A stretch of 64,000 bases of DNA. It comes from Labilibaculum filiforme (GTDB lineage Bacteria > Bacteroidota > Bacteroidia > Bacteroidales > Marinifilaceae). The notes beneath the pieces were generated by a model. That model saw only the letters and a list, made by a program, of their open reading frames with translations. It was not told the DNA's origin and ran no database searches. Positions 18,405-27,706 of the stretch are shown one piece after another. Positions within the stretch are counted from its first letter, which is position 1, and the number at the start of each line of letters is the position of its first letter. The stretch covers positions 36,105-100,104 of the forward strand of contig NZ_MVDD01000015.1 in the NCBI RefSeq assembly GCF_002843315.1, in the 5' to 3' direction. The position numbers and the translations under genes are program-made.

Positions 18405-19958
18405 ATGAAACGATACAAAATAAATAAATCGATGTGTAAAAAGATAGGTTCTAAATTTCCTCTTGTTTTACTTTTGTGTAGTACAATTATTAGTGCTGTT
18501 TCTTGTAGCGAAAGTGTACAAGAGAAGCCGAATATTATATTTATTTTGGCAGATGATTTGGGTTATGCCGATGTGGGATTTAATGGTTCAAAGTACTACG
18601 AAACGCCAGCATTGGATAATTTGGCCAAGCAGAGTTTGATCTTGGATCAATCGTATATGTATCCAACTTGTTCTCCTTCGCGAACAGCCATTTTCACAGG
18701 TCAGCAATCCTTTCGAACAGGGGTTTATACTGTGCCAGTACTAGAAAGTGGAACCGATCAGGAAAATATTTTTTCGCGCTGGACGGTAGGAAAAGATTTT
18801 CCAATTTATGCAGAACCTTTGGCTAAAGCCGGATATAAATCCATACATCTTGGAAAATGGCACATTGTAGGTCCTTATCCCGAAGAGGAATTAGCGAAAA
18901 CTTTTCCACTTACCGAAAAATTGACACAACCAGAACCGGGAGATTACTCTTGGGTAGCAAAACACAAAACGGATGAAATTAAGCAGTTTTATCCCGAAGG
19001 ACGAGGTTTCATGAAAAATGTTGGGGGTACTTTTCGAGGCGATCCAGCCTTTGAAGAAGGTGGATACAAAAGTGAAACAGGTGGTTACAGAGCTCCTTTT
19101 AGCAATCCGTTTATCGAAGCTAAAGCTGATGATGAATGGCTTACCGATCGATTGACTTCGGATGCTATTGAGTTTATGGATCAAAATAAAAAAGGACCAT
19201 TTTTTGTCAATTTAGATTTTTATGCGGTACATCGTCCAATAAAGAGTCGTAATCCAGAATTATACGAAAAATACATCAACAAAGAAGGAGATACGATCAC
19301 CGGCCAGGGAATTGGAAAATATAAAGAGATTATGGCTGGTTATGCCACAATGGTTGAATCGCTTGATCAAAATGTGCAACGTATAGTTGACTATTTGGAT
19401 AAGAATGACTTACGGAAAAACACCATCATCATATTTTCTTCGGATAATGGGTACAATGGCCGACAAAGTAGCAACAATTTAATGCGAGGATCAAAAGGCT
19501 ATATTTACGAAGGAGGAATTCGGGTGCCAGGTTTAATCAACTGGCCGGGCAAAGTCGTGGCAAGAAGAACATCCGAGCCAGTTACACTGCTCGATTATTT
19601 CCCAACATTTCTAAAATTGGCAGGAATAAATGATTTTAAAGGTCAGTTGGATGGAAATTCGATGACCGATTTGTTCGAAAAAGATTGCGATTTATTTGCT
19701 GACCGACCTTTGTTTTGGCAATTATCGAGTGTGTATAAACACGGAACTTGTTCTGTTATTCGAAAAAAACAGTACAAACTCATTCAGTTTTTAGCGACAG
19801 GCGAACTGGAATTGTACGATCTGCTTAAAGATCCAATGGAGTCATACAATTTGGCTTCTGAAAATCCAGATTTGGCGAATGAGTTGCTAAGTGAGTTGGT
19901 AGCTTGGCGGAAAGCGAATCAGGTTCCACTTCCTCCTAATTCTGTTGTTTCGAATTAG
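18405..19958 (+). CDS. S1-family sulfatase, lipoprotein
   Basis: 517 residues with a lipoprotein signal (TIISAVSC, Cys34). ATG 18405 gives a basic n-region; an internal ATG at 18432 is also possible. The formylglycine motif is CSPSRTAIFTG (Cys89), the metal Asp pair is in ILADDLGYAD, and the distal SSDNGYNG and RGSKGYIYEGGIRVPGLINWPG segments are typical of exo-sulfatases such as the arylsulfatase A-like group. Target position is unknown. The gene lies 27 bp after a GH2 and 24 bp before another GH2. Confidence 0.92.
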   Translation: MKRYKINKSMCKKIGSKFPLVLLLCSTIISAVSCSESVQEKPNIIFILADDLGYADVGFNGSKYYETPALDNLAKQSLILDQSYMYPTCSPSRTAIFTGQQSFRTGVYTVPVLESGTDQENIFSRWTVGKDFPIYAEPLAKAGYKSIHLGKWHIVGPYPEEELAKTFPLTEKLTQPEPGDYSWVAKHKTDEIKQFYPEGRGFMKNVGGTFRGDPAFEEGGYKSETGGYRAPFSNPFIEAKADDEWLTDRLTSDAIEFMDQNKKGPFFVNLDFYAVHRPIKSRNPELYEKYINKEGDTITGQGIGKYKEIMAGYATMVESLDQNVQRIVDYLDKNDLRKNTIIIFSSDNGYNGRQSSNNLMRGSKGYIYEGGIRVPGLINWPGKVVARRTSEPVTLLDYFPTFLKLAGINDFKGQLDGNSMTDLFEKDCDLFADRPLFWQLSSVYKHGTCSVIRKKQYKLIQFLATGELELYDLLKDPMESYNLASENPDLANELLSELVAWRKANQVPLPPNSVVSN

Positions 19959-19982
19959 AGTATTTAAAAAAAATGATCAACA

Positions 19983-22475
19983 ATGAAATGTAATAGTTTA
20001 AATCGAAGCTTTATTTTGCTTGTAATGGTTTTCTGTGCCTTAAATTTATTTGCACAAAAATCAGGAGGTGAACGTCATTCGTTTGGCTCACAATCAGTCA
20101 TTATTAATGATAACTGGTTTTATCTTGAAAAAGACAGCGAACAAATTCCTACTGAGACTGATGAGTCTTACCAACAAATATCACTTCCGCATACTTGGAA
20201 TGCACAGGATGTTTTAGAAACGAAAGATTATCGAAGAGCCGGTTCTTGGTATCGTAAATATTTAACTTTCTCAGAAAGTCAGTTAGATCAGCGTCAGTAT
20301 TTAAAGTTTAATGCTGCGGGGCAACAAGCCAAAGTATATCTTAATGGAGAAGAACTCATTCATCATATTGGTGGTTACAGTGCTTTTACCTGCGAGTTAA
20401 CGGATAAACTAAAGTCTGGTAAAAATAAAATAGACGTTTGGGTTTCCAATGCCGATAATCAGAATATTGCACCTCGCAGTGGTGATTTTAATTTCTATGG
20501 CGGATTGTACCGATCTGTTGAGTTAATTTCTTCCCAAAAACTCACTATCTCTAAAAAATATTTTGCCAGTTCCGGAGTACGTGTGTGGAGTGAAAAAGTA
20601 AGTGCTGATTTGGCAGATTTACACATTAGTGCAAGAGTTGATAACGGTACAAATAAAAGAAGCAAAATAGAGATTTTTGCCAGTGTTCTGGATAAAATGG
20701 GTCATGTTGTATCTTCAGGGAAATCAAAATATAAAGTTAGCCCTGGGAAAACCGAACTAGTGAATGTAGCAATGACTAATGTTGCACATCCTACTCTTTG
20801 GAGTCCAGAAAATCCGGAGCTTTATCAGGTGAAAATTGAAGTACATTGTAAAGGGCAATTACTTGATGAGGTGGTCGTAAATCACGGATTCAGATGGTAT
20901 GAATTTACTGCTGATAAAGGATTCTTTTTAAATGGAAAACCATATAAATTGAAAGGATTGAATCGTCATCAGGACAATTACCGACAAGGAAATGCCGTGA
21001 GTTTAAATCATCATTTAGAGGACATTAAACTGATGAAAGAATTGGGTGTTAATTGGTTGCGTTTGGCTCATTATCAGCAAGATGATTATGTGCTTCAGTT
21101 GTGTGATGAAATGGGGATATTGGTTTGGGAGGAAATACCGTATGTGAACAATACATCTTTTGAACCTGAGTTTGAACAAAATCTTCAATCGATGATGAAA
21201 GATTTAATCAATCAGCATTTTAACCATTCTTCCATAATTTTGTGGGGAATGGGAAATGAAGTTTGGATGGGCGATAGAGGAGATGGTAAAGCTAATATTT
21301 ACGATATTGTAAAGAATTTAAATGATTTAGTACACAGCGAAGACCCTGTTCGGAAAACTGTTTTTGTGAATGGTGATAACAACAGACCAATCGATTATAA
21401 AGTATATGAAATTCCTGATGTTTTTGGATACAATTTGTATCGTGGATGGTATGGAACGCATCACAATACTTTTACTGAGAGAGTGAACGAATTGCATGCA
21501 ATGATGCCAAATAAACCGCTAATAATATCTGAGTTTGGTGCAGGTTCCGATGTTCGTGTGCATACAGAAAATCCACTTCGTCAAGATTTTAGTATTGAGT
21601 ATCAGAATGAATTTTTGGAATCGCATCTGAACCAAATCGATAAAATGGATTGGTTGTGTGGAGTGAATTGGTGGTCCTTTGCCGATTTTGGTGCCGCTCA
21701 TCGTGGAGATACAAAACCACATATTAACCAAAAAGGATTGGTAACTTTTGACAGACAGAAGAAAGATGTTTTTTATCTTCTAAAAGCGAAATGGAGTAAG
21801 GAAGCAGTTCTTTATTTGGAGACTCCTACCTGGCAAGAACGAGGTGGTGATGCCAATAAGCTATACCGTGTTTTTTCGAATATGAATGAAGTGGAATTGT
21901 TTCACAATGGGAAATCGTTAGGAAAACAAACAAAAGAATTTAAGTGGAATGTGCTTTTAACAAAAGGGGTAAATAGTCTGAAGGCAATAGGCCGAAGTGG
22001 TGAATTGTTGAAAGAACATGGATTTGAGCTTTCTTATGACAATACTATTTCGGAGTACGCAATAAAAGCAAGTTGTGAGTCGGAAGAGAATCCTGCTACT
22101 TATGTTCTTGATGGAAAACCTGAAACATATTGGAGTGCCAAAGGGGAGTGTTTTATTCAATTGGATTTGAAACGAATTCGCTTAGCCAATGGAGTGAAAA
22201 TTCAATTTAGGAACCTCGATAAAACCTCTTATAAACTCAAGATTAAAGGTTCTGAAGATGGTGAAAATTGGAAGGATCTATTCTCTGGAGTAAGTAATAA
22301 AAATTCTCAAATAGAATCATTTATTTTTACAAAACAAGAGGAAATCCAATACCTTAAAATTGAAGGTTTTGGCAATAATGTAAATGACATGAACAGTTAT
22401 TGTAAAATTGTTCCCATCCTTAGTTTTGAAAAACGGGAAAAGAATTTGTACGAAAAAGTGGGTTCTGGAGAGTAA
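19983..22475 (+). CDS. secreted GH2 glycosidase with C-terminal F5/8-type (CBM32-like) domain
   Basis: 830 residues with a Sec signal ending LNLFAQ. GH2 features: ISLPHTWNAQDVLE and GSWYRKYL in the jelly-roll, LKGLNRHQDNYRQGNAV in the barrel, acid/base Glu426 (WGMGNEVW) and nucleophile Glu517 (IISEFGAGSD). From about residue 690 a discoidin-like module follows (ISEYAIKASCESEENPATY, then YVLDGKPETYWSAKG), which commonly binds galactose-type sugars. A binding module would tether the enzyme to polymer or cell-surface glycan. It is followed by a 172-bp gap containing palindromes and the ACGATTGCG motif, so the next sulfatase may have its own promoter. Confidence 0.87.
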   Translation: MKCNSLNRSFILLVMVFCALNLFAQKSGGERHSFGSQSVIINDNWFYLEKDSEQIPTETDESYQQISLPHTWNAQDVLETKDYRRAGSWYRKYLTFSESQLDQRQYLKFNAAGQQAKVYLNGEELIHHIGGYSAFTCELTDKLKSGKNKIDVWVSNADNQNIAPRSGDFNFYGGLYRSVELISSQKLTISKKYFASSGVRVWSEKVSADLADLHISARVDNGTNKRSKIEIFASVLDKMGHVVSSGKSKYKVSPGKTELVNVAMTNVAHPTLWSPENPELYQVKIEVHCKGQLLDEVVVNHGFRWYEFTADKGFFLNGKPYKLKGLNRHQDNYRQGNAVSLNHHLEDIKLMKELGVNWLRLAHYQQDDYVLQLCDEMGILVWEEIPYVNNTSFEPEFEQNLQSMMKDLINQHFNHSSIILWGMGNEVWMGDRGDGKANIYDIVKNLNDLVHSEDPVRKTVFVNGDNNRPIDYKVYEIPDVFGYNLYRGWYGTHHNTFTERVNELHAMMPNKPLIISEFGAGSDVRVHTENPLRQDFSIEYQNEFLESHLNQIDKMDWLCGVNWWSFADFGAAHRGDTKPHINQKGLVTFDRQKKDVFYLLKAKWSKEAVLYLETPTWQERGGDANKLYRVFSNMNEVELFHNGKSLGKQTKEFKWNVLLTKGVNSLKAIGRSGELLKEHGFELSYDNTISEYAIKASCESEENPATYVLDGKPETYWSAKGECFIQLDLKRIRLANGVKIQFRNLDKTSYKLKIKGSEDGENWKDLFSGVSNKNSQIESFIFTKQEEIQYLKIEGFGNNVNDMNSYCKIVPILSFEKREKNLYEKVGSGE

Positions 22476-22589
22476 TTATCAGTACTAAAAAAAAGTCTCA
22501 TTTATTTTCAACAGATGCTATTGTTTTGCTCATTGACTGCATGTTTCTGGACAAAAGAACTCAGAACGACATGTTATTTACTGCAAAAT

Positions 22590-22612
22590 ACGATTGCGGT
22601 AATCGCATTACT
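22590..22612 (+). promoter_or_regulatory. overlapping inverted repeats with ACGATTGCG motif
   Basis: ACGATTGCG (22590-22598) overlaps nested symmetric elements: CGATT-N5-AATCG (22591-22605) and GTAAT-CGC-ATTAC directly after. The cluster is 36-58 bp upstream of the sulfatase ATG at 22648, where a transcription factor could overlap the promoter. Confidence 0.4.
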
Positions 22613-22647
22613 TTTCTTTGATACAAGGAATTTTAAATCTAAAACAA

Positions 22648-24168
22648 ATGAAATCAATCGTTTCTAAGTTGGTATTCGTAAGCATTGTGCTAAGCATTTT
22701 TACTTCAGTAAATACCAATGCACAAGTTAAAAAGCCAAATATTCTTTGGATTATTGCCGAAGATTTAAACCCAAATATGGGTTGTTATGGAGATACAATA
22801 AATATAGGGCACACGCCTGTTATCGATAAAATGGCAACAGATGGTGTTCTATTTAAAAGAGCTTATGCTACAGCTCCGGTTTGTTCCGCTTGTCGTTCTG
22901 CTTTTATCACAGGTAAAATGCAAACTACAACAGGTACTCAGAATCATCGTTCAAGTCGTACGACCGATGGTGAAGTAGTTCCTGAAGAATTGAGGATCTA
23001 CTTGCCAGACGGAATGAAAACAATGCCGGAATTAATGAAAGAAGCTGGTTATTTTACGTTTAATAGTGGTAAAGACGATTATAATTTCTTTTACGATAGA
23101 ACCAAACTTTACGATGTAGGTAATGCAAAAGATTACCAACCAGGAATGAATGGCTGGCAAGGCAATCATGCAGAGCATAACTTGTCGTGGACCGAAGATG
23201 TGTGGGGAGCAAGACCCGATAAAAACCAGGCTTGGTTTGGTCAGATAGAAATTATGGGTGGAAAAAGAGATTACAAATATGTTCGTGAAGGAGAAGAGTT
23301 AGCTATTAATGATGTGCCTCTACCTCCGTATTTCCCGGATATACCTTCTCAGCGGGAAGCATGGACAGAGCATTACAATGCAGGAAGAGGTTCCGATGCT
23401 CGTATTGAGCTGATATTAAAGCAACTCGAGGTCGATGGAGAATTGGATAATACCATCGTATTCTTTTTCTCAGATCACGGAAGTCCTTCTTCCCTACGCC
23501 ACAAACAATTTTGTTACGAAGGAGGATTGCAAGTGCCTTTAGTAGTTATTGGAAATCATCCATCAATTAAAGCCGGAACAGAAATCGACGATTTGGTATC
23601 GCTATTGGATGTAACAGCAACAACAATGGCTTTGGCAGGATTAGATGTGCCTGATTACATGGATGGACAGGATGTATTTGCAAAAGATTACCAGCCTGCA
23701 GAATATGTTTTTGGTGCTCGTGATCGTTGCGATTTTACGATTGATAGAATTAGAACTGTTCGTTCGGACAAGTACCGTTACATTCGAAATTTTTGGCCCG
23801 AACGCACAATGTTACAGCCTGGTTATAGAGATTTAAAGCCGATAGTTATGGATTTTAAACAAGCTTACGCAGATGGCAAATTAACTCCTTATCAGGAAGC
23901 TCATTGGTTTGGTGTTCGTCCAGAGGAGGAATTGTATGATATTGAAGCGGATCCAGATCAAATGAATAATTTGGCAACAGATTCCAAATACAAATCAGTA
24001 CTAAAAAAGCATCGAAAAGTATTGAATAAATGGATGAAAGAAACGGATGATAAAGGGCAATACCCAGAAGATCCTGCTCAATTAGAAGCGACTTATGATC
24101 TTTGGAAAAATCGCCCTCAGTTTAAAAAAGCAAAGGTGAATCCAGAGTACGATCAATTTAAACTATAG
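22648..24168 (+). CDS. S1-family sulfatase with CSACR formylglycine motif
   Basis: 506 residues from ATG 22648; the in-frame TTG at 22618 is not preferred because the Sec signal (MKSIVSKLVFVSIVLSIFTS...TNAQ) begins at this ATG. The modification site is CSACR (Cys79), Ala replacing the usual Pro at +2; C-x-P/A-x-R is an accepted consensus. Metal residues appear in IIAEDLNPNMG (Glu-Asp instead of Asp-Asp) and FFSDHGSPSS. The segment TGTQNHRSSRTT after the active site matches the NHRS motif of the sulfatase at 32299, so the two belong to one subgroup. It is the last gene of block 1; a strong terminator starts 40 bp after the stop. Confidence 0.9.
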   Translation: MKSIVSKLVFVSIVLSIFTSVNTNAQVKKPNILWIIAEDLNPNMGCYGDTINIGHTPVIDKMATDGVLFKRAYATAPVCSACRSAFITGKMQTTTGTQNHRSSRTTDGEVVPEELRIYLPDGMKTMPELMKEAGYFTFNSGKDDYNFFYDRTKLYDVGNAKDYQPGMNGWQGNHAEHNLSWTEDVWGARPDKNQAWFGQIEIMGGKRDYKYVREGEELAINDVPLPPYFPDIPSQREAWTEHYNAGRGSDARIELILKQLEVDGELDNTIVFFFSDHGSPSSLRHKQFCYEGGLQVPLVVIGNHPSIKAGTEIDDLVSLLDVTATTMALAGLDVPDYMDGQDVFAKDYQPAEYVFGARDRCDFTIDRIRTVRSDKYRYIRNFWPERTMLQPGYRDLKPIVMDFKQAYADGKLTPYQEAHWFGVRPEEELYDIEADPDQMNNLATDSKYKSVLKKHRKVLNKWMKETDDKGQYPEDPAQLEATYDLWKNRPQFKKAKVNPEYDQFKL

Positions 24169-24207
24169 TAATTTGTGTTAAAAAAATAGTTAGTTAATAG
24201 GTAGAAG

Positions 24208-24252
24208 AGCATTAAGGAGTATTTGTAAGAATACTTTTTAATGCTTTTTTTG
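24208..24252 (+). terminator. strong intrinsic terminator ending PUL block 1
   Basis: AGCATTAA (24208-24215) pairs with TTAATGCT (24238-24245) and, inside, AGTATT (24218-24223) pairs with AATACT (24230-24235), with two G-U-compatible positions between. A run of T follows immediately. Confidence 0.9.
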
Positions 24253-24519
24253 TTTCTATAAAACAGTTTTTATTTCTTACTCGTTGGTAGATAATAAAAT
24301 AGGAGAAAGCTGAAATTGCTTCTGTTTTGCCCGTAATTCGCTAATATTTACTCTTACACACATTCAATTAACTGTCAAAAACATCTTTTCAATCGTTTTC
24401 ATCTAGTTTTGGATGGTAAGAAATCTGGATTTACATTTAACTAACAAGTGAATCAGTCCAAGTTGTTTTACGATATTAAATTGTAACTATTCGAATAGTA
24501 AATCAAGTTGATTATAAAG
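24253..24519. other. intergenic leader of PUL block 2
   Basis: No gene is seen. A sequence matching the Bacteroidota -7 consensus TAnnTTTG lies at 24404-24411 (TAGTTTTG), about 109 bp before the next ATG; a -33 element is not clear. CAATCGT, the reverse of ACGATTG, occurs at 24390-24396 and ATTTACTC at 24346-24353; both resemble elements in other PUL leaders. Confidence 0.5.
24404..24411 (+). promoter_or_regulatory. candidate -7 box (TAnnTTTG)
   Basis: TAGTTTTG matches the Bacteroidota -7 consensus exactly. It lies between the block 1 terminator and the GH2 gene at 24520, where a promoter is needed. No good -33 partner was seen, so the call is tentative. Confidence 0.35.
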
Positions 24520-27500
24520 ATGAAAAAATTAGTACTCCTTTTACTCATGGCAATAAGTATAAATTTATTGGCACATGAGCGAATAAATTTCAATTCGGAT
24601 TGGAAGTTCAAATTAAACGACCAAACGAATGCCGAAATGCTAAGCTATAATGATGCCGATTGGCGAGTTCTTGATTTGCCACACGATTGGAGCATTGAGG
24701 GAGAATACGATCTAAATAATCCGATGGGAGGACAATGTGGTTATTTACCATCAGGAATTGGATGGTATCGTAAAACCATTGCCGTTCCTGCCAACTGGAA
24801 AGGAAAACAGGTAGAAATAGCTTTCGATGGAGTATTTATGAATAGCACAGTTTGGGCAAATGGCAGAAAATTAGGTGTTCGTCCGTATGGTTGGATTTCT
24901 TTTGCCTACGATATCAGTCAGGAAACCATGAGTTCCGACTCCATTACATTTGCTGTTCGTGTTGATAATGACAAGCAACCTTCTGCTCGTTGGTATACCG
25001 GAAGTGGAATTTTTGCCAATACTTGGATCGATGTAAAAGAGCAAGTACATGTTGCCAAGTCTGGTATTTTTATTCGAACCAAAGGTGCTCAATTTGAAAT
25101 AGATACTGAAATAGAGAATCAATTGGATAAAAAAGCCAAACTGACTCTGCTTACTTCCATAAAGGATCCATCAGGCAAGGTGGTTGCAAGGATGAAAGAT
25201 CAATTGAAAGTGGATGCTTTTGCTTCTCAAAACATAAAACAAACTGTTGAATTGGCTAGTCCTGAATTGTGGTCGTTAGAGAATCCATATTTATATACTG
25301 CAGTTAGTGAAATTACAGCAGGAAATACGGTTTTAGATCGTGTAGAAACTCGTTTTGGAGTTCGTGATATAGAGTGGAAGCCGGAAACCGGTATGTGGAT
25401 CAATGGAAAGAATGTAAAATTGCAAGGAGTTTGTAATCATCAGGATGCAGGAGCTTTAGGATCTGCTGTTCCCGATAAAATATTGCGTTTTCGAATTCAA
25501 CAGTTGAAAGATATGGGATGCAATGCCATTCGTACCGCTCACAATCCTCAAACACCTCAGTTTTACGATATGTGCGATGAAATGGGCATGCTGGTAATGG
25601 ATGAGATTTTTGATGGATGGATGAAGAAAGCTGAAAATGATTATGGAGCTCATTCATTTGCAGAATGGTGGAATCGTGATTTGACCGATTGGATCAAGCG
25701 CGATCGTAACCATCCTTCGGTGGTGATTTACAGTGTTGGAAACGAAACACATGGCGAAATAGGAAAAGATTTGGTGGCTCGTTGTCACGAATTAGATTCT
25801 ACCCGTCCGGTAACTTCGGGTCATTCGGGTTCCGAATACATGGATGTATTTGGAGTGAATGGAAGTAGCGAAAAAATGGGTTGGTTCGAAACCATGGAGA
25901 AAGATCGAGTGTTTATTGGAACAGAAAATACGCATACCTGGCAAGTTCGTGGTTTTTATCGAACAAAAACTTGGTATCGCGATGGGTATCCTAATAAGAG
26001 ACAAAAAGCTTATTTCTATCCCGATTTAACGGAAAAAGAAGTGTTTTCTTTCGATTGGACCAATGCTTCGGGACGAACAAATTACAAGCAAATATTCAAT
26101 TCGAGTTACGACAATGGGATGGTTCGTTTAACCTCTCGTCAGAACATAGAGCAGTTACGAGATATACCTTTTTATGCAGGTTCTTTTCGTTGGACTGGGC
26201 ACGATTATATTGGTGAAGCAACTTATGTGCATGGAGGCTGGCCTTTTAAATCGTTTATGGGCGGAGCTATTGATATGGCTAATTTTGAGAAGGACTTGTA
26301 TTACCTCTATCAAAGTCAGTGGACCACAAAACCAATGGTTCACATCTTGCCTCATTGGACCCATCCAACGCTTAAAGAAGGAACTGAAATACCGGTTTGG
26401 GTGTATTCCAATTGCGAGGAGGTGGAGCTGTTTTTGAATGGAAAATCATTAGGAAAACAAAAGCCAGGCGTAAGCTGGGATAAAATGCAATGCCAGTGGA
26501 TGGTAGGTTGGACTCCCGGAGAATTGAAAGCAATTGCTTATAAGAATGGGAAATCAGTAGCCGAGAAAGTAATTAGAACGGCAACTCGTCCTGCTCAAAT
26601 TGCACTATCGGTTGATGGAGAAGGTTTCAGTAATAAAACGAAAGATATCGTTCAGCTTCGGGTAACGACTACTGATGACAAAGGAGAGTTTTATCCTTAC
26701 GGGGAAAATAGAACTTATTTTCAGGTGATTGGATCAGGAAAAATAAGAGCATTGGATAATGGCAGTCCGATAGATGTAGAAAAGCATTTTGAAGCAACAA
26801 ATCGAATTGCCTTTTACGGATTAACTCGTGCGTATATCGAATCGACCGATGAAACCGGAAATATAGCAGTTCTGGCATCTTGTATTTTAGGAGAGAAAAA
26901 GCAAGTTACATCCAATAAAGTAAGTATTGATACGAAGATTTTAAACTTGCGAGGAGATGTGCCTAATACTAAAATTGAAGTTTTCTACACTGTGGATGGA
27001 AGTGTTCCTAGCACGAAATCGACCTTGTATAAAGAAGCTTTTGAAGTAGAATTGGTTACAAGTGTAAAAGCTTTGGTAGTAATGAATGGACAAGAAGTTC
27101 AGCTATTAGAAGAACGTTTTGCTACTGACGAAGGTTTTGTTTGGAATGCAAAAGCAGTTGCTACCAATCCAGGAGGCGATCAGGCCGAAGATGCTTCTTT
27201 TGATGGAGCAAATATTGATACTCAAGGAAGTAATTTTAATGGCAAAGGATACATCGATTTTGGCAGAAACAGTGGTGGATATGTAGAATGGTATCAGGAA
27301 AATGATGGAAGTCAAGGGGAGTTTCATTTGCAAATTAGATACAGTGCAAATGATAAAATTCGATCTGAATATAAGGTGCAACTTTCCATTAATGGAGAAA
27401 AACAGGAACTTATACTACCTGCATTATCCAATTACAGAAAAGATTGGGCAGTTTTCGAAGTGAAAGCACAATTGGGATCTGGTGCAAATACAATACGAGT

Positions 27501-27552
27501 TACGGCTCTGGAAGATGATGGATTGAGTATCGATGAATTATTGGTAAAGTAA
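24520..27552 (+). CDS. secreted GH2 glycosidase with C-terminal carbohydrate-binding domain (CBM6/35-like)
   Basis: 1010 residues from ATG 24520 (an in-frame TTG lies at 24508) with a short Sec signal. The GH2 part has WRVLDLPHDWSIEGEYD, GIGWYRKTIAVPA, LQGVCNHQDAGALGSAVP and AIRTAHNPQTPQ, acid/base Glu409 (YSVGNETHG) and nucleophile candidate Glu469 (IGTENTH). Ig-like domains follow, then a chitobiase-like segment (IEVFYTVDGSVPS) and, in the last 140 residues, a beta-sandwich with ASFDGANIDTQG, YIDFGRNSGGYVEWY and GANTIRVTA, typical of CBM6/CBM35 modules. The extra modules make it the longest glycosidase here, and suggest attachment to the substrate. It is the first gene of block 2. Confidence 0.88.
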   Translation: MKKLVLLLLMAISINLLAHERINFNSDWKFKLNDQTNAEMLSYNDADWRVLDLPHDWSIEGEYDLNNPMGGQCGYLPSGIGWYRKTIAVPANWKGKQVEIAFDGVFMNSTVWANGRKLGVRPYGWISFAYDISQETMSSDSITFAVRVDNDKQPSARWYTGSGIFANTWIDVKEQVHVAKSGIFIRTKGAQFEIDTEIENQLDKKAKLTLLTSIKDPSGKVVARMKDQLKVDAFASQNIKQTVELASPELWSLENPYLYTAVSEITAGNTVLDRVETRFGVRDIEWKPETGMWINGKNVKLQGVCNHQDAGALGSAVPDKILRFRIQQLKDMGCNAIRTAHNPQTPQFYDMCDEMGMLVMDEIFDGWMKKAENDYGAHSFAEWWNRDLTDWIKRDRNHPSVVIYSVGNETHGEIGKDLVARCHELDSTRPVTSGHSGSEYMDVFGVNGSSEKMGWFETMEKDRVFIGTENTHTWQVRGFYRTKTWYRDGYPNKRQKAYFYPDLTEKEVFSFDWTNASGRTNYKQIFNSSYDNGMVRLTSRQNIEQLRDIPFYAGSFRWTGHDYIGEATYVHGGWPFKSFMGGAIDMANFEKDLYYLYQSQWTTKPMVHILPHWTHPTLKEGTEIPVWVYSNCEEVELFLNGKSLGKQKPGVSWDKMQCQWMVGWTPGELKAIAYKNGKSVAEKVIRTATRPAQIALSVDGEGFSNKTKDIVQLRVTTTDDKGEFYPYGENRTYFQVIGSGKIRALDNGSPIDVEKHFEATNRIAFYGLTRAYIESTDETGNIAVLASCILGEKKQVTSNKVSIDTKILNLRGDVPNTKIEVFYTVDGSVPSTKSTLYKEAFEVELVTSVKALVVMNGQEVQLLEERFATDEGFVWNAKAVATNPGGDQAEDASFDGANIDTQGSNFNGKGYIDFGRNSGGYVEWYQENDGSQGEFHLQIRYSANDKIRSEYKVQLSINGEKQELILPALSNYRKDWAVFEVKAQLGSGANTIRVTALEDDGLSIDELLVK

Positions 27553-27610
27553 GTGATCGAGGATTGATTTTAAGCGAATTAAATGAAATTGAAATATTAT
27601 TCTATATAAG

Positions 27611-27702
27611 ATGAAACGAGCCATGAGAATACTTCTCACACACGCAAGAATGATTAAGTCTGGTGAGTTCCATGTGGCAAATAAAAATCAAATTATAAAC
27701 CC
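27611..27702 (+). promoter_or_regulatory. diverged single copy of the structured leader element before the FAD oxidoreductase
   Basis: This stretch aligns from end to end with the tandem units at 61982-62351. Conserved blocks are ATGAAACG, CCATG, ACACAC, AATGATTA, TGGTRAGTTCCAT, and AAATAAAAATCAAAT just before the start codon. Where the tandem copy has the hairpin GTGT/ACAC, this copy has an unrelated but equally self-complementary hairpin, GAGAA (27625-27629) with TTCTC (27633-27637). That points to conserved RNA structure rather than mere sequence. As in the tandem array, the element ends exactly at the downstream ATG. Confidence 0.55.
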
Positions 27703-27706
27703 ATGA
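27611..27706 (+). CDS. possible 31-residue leader ORF overlapping the next start codon
   Basis: ATG 27611 opens a 31-codon frame (MKRAMRILLTHARMIKSGEF and so on) that ends in a TGA at 27704-27706, overlapping the ATG of the FAD oxidoreductase (27703) as ATGA. Such an overlap allows translational coupling. The frame exists only in this copy of the element; in the tandem copies at 62 kb the equivalent frame stops after 4 or 17 codons. It may therefore be a by-product of an RNA element rather than a real peptide gene. Confidence 0.25.
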   Translation: MKRAMRILLTHARMIKSGEFHVANKNQIINP

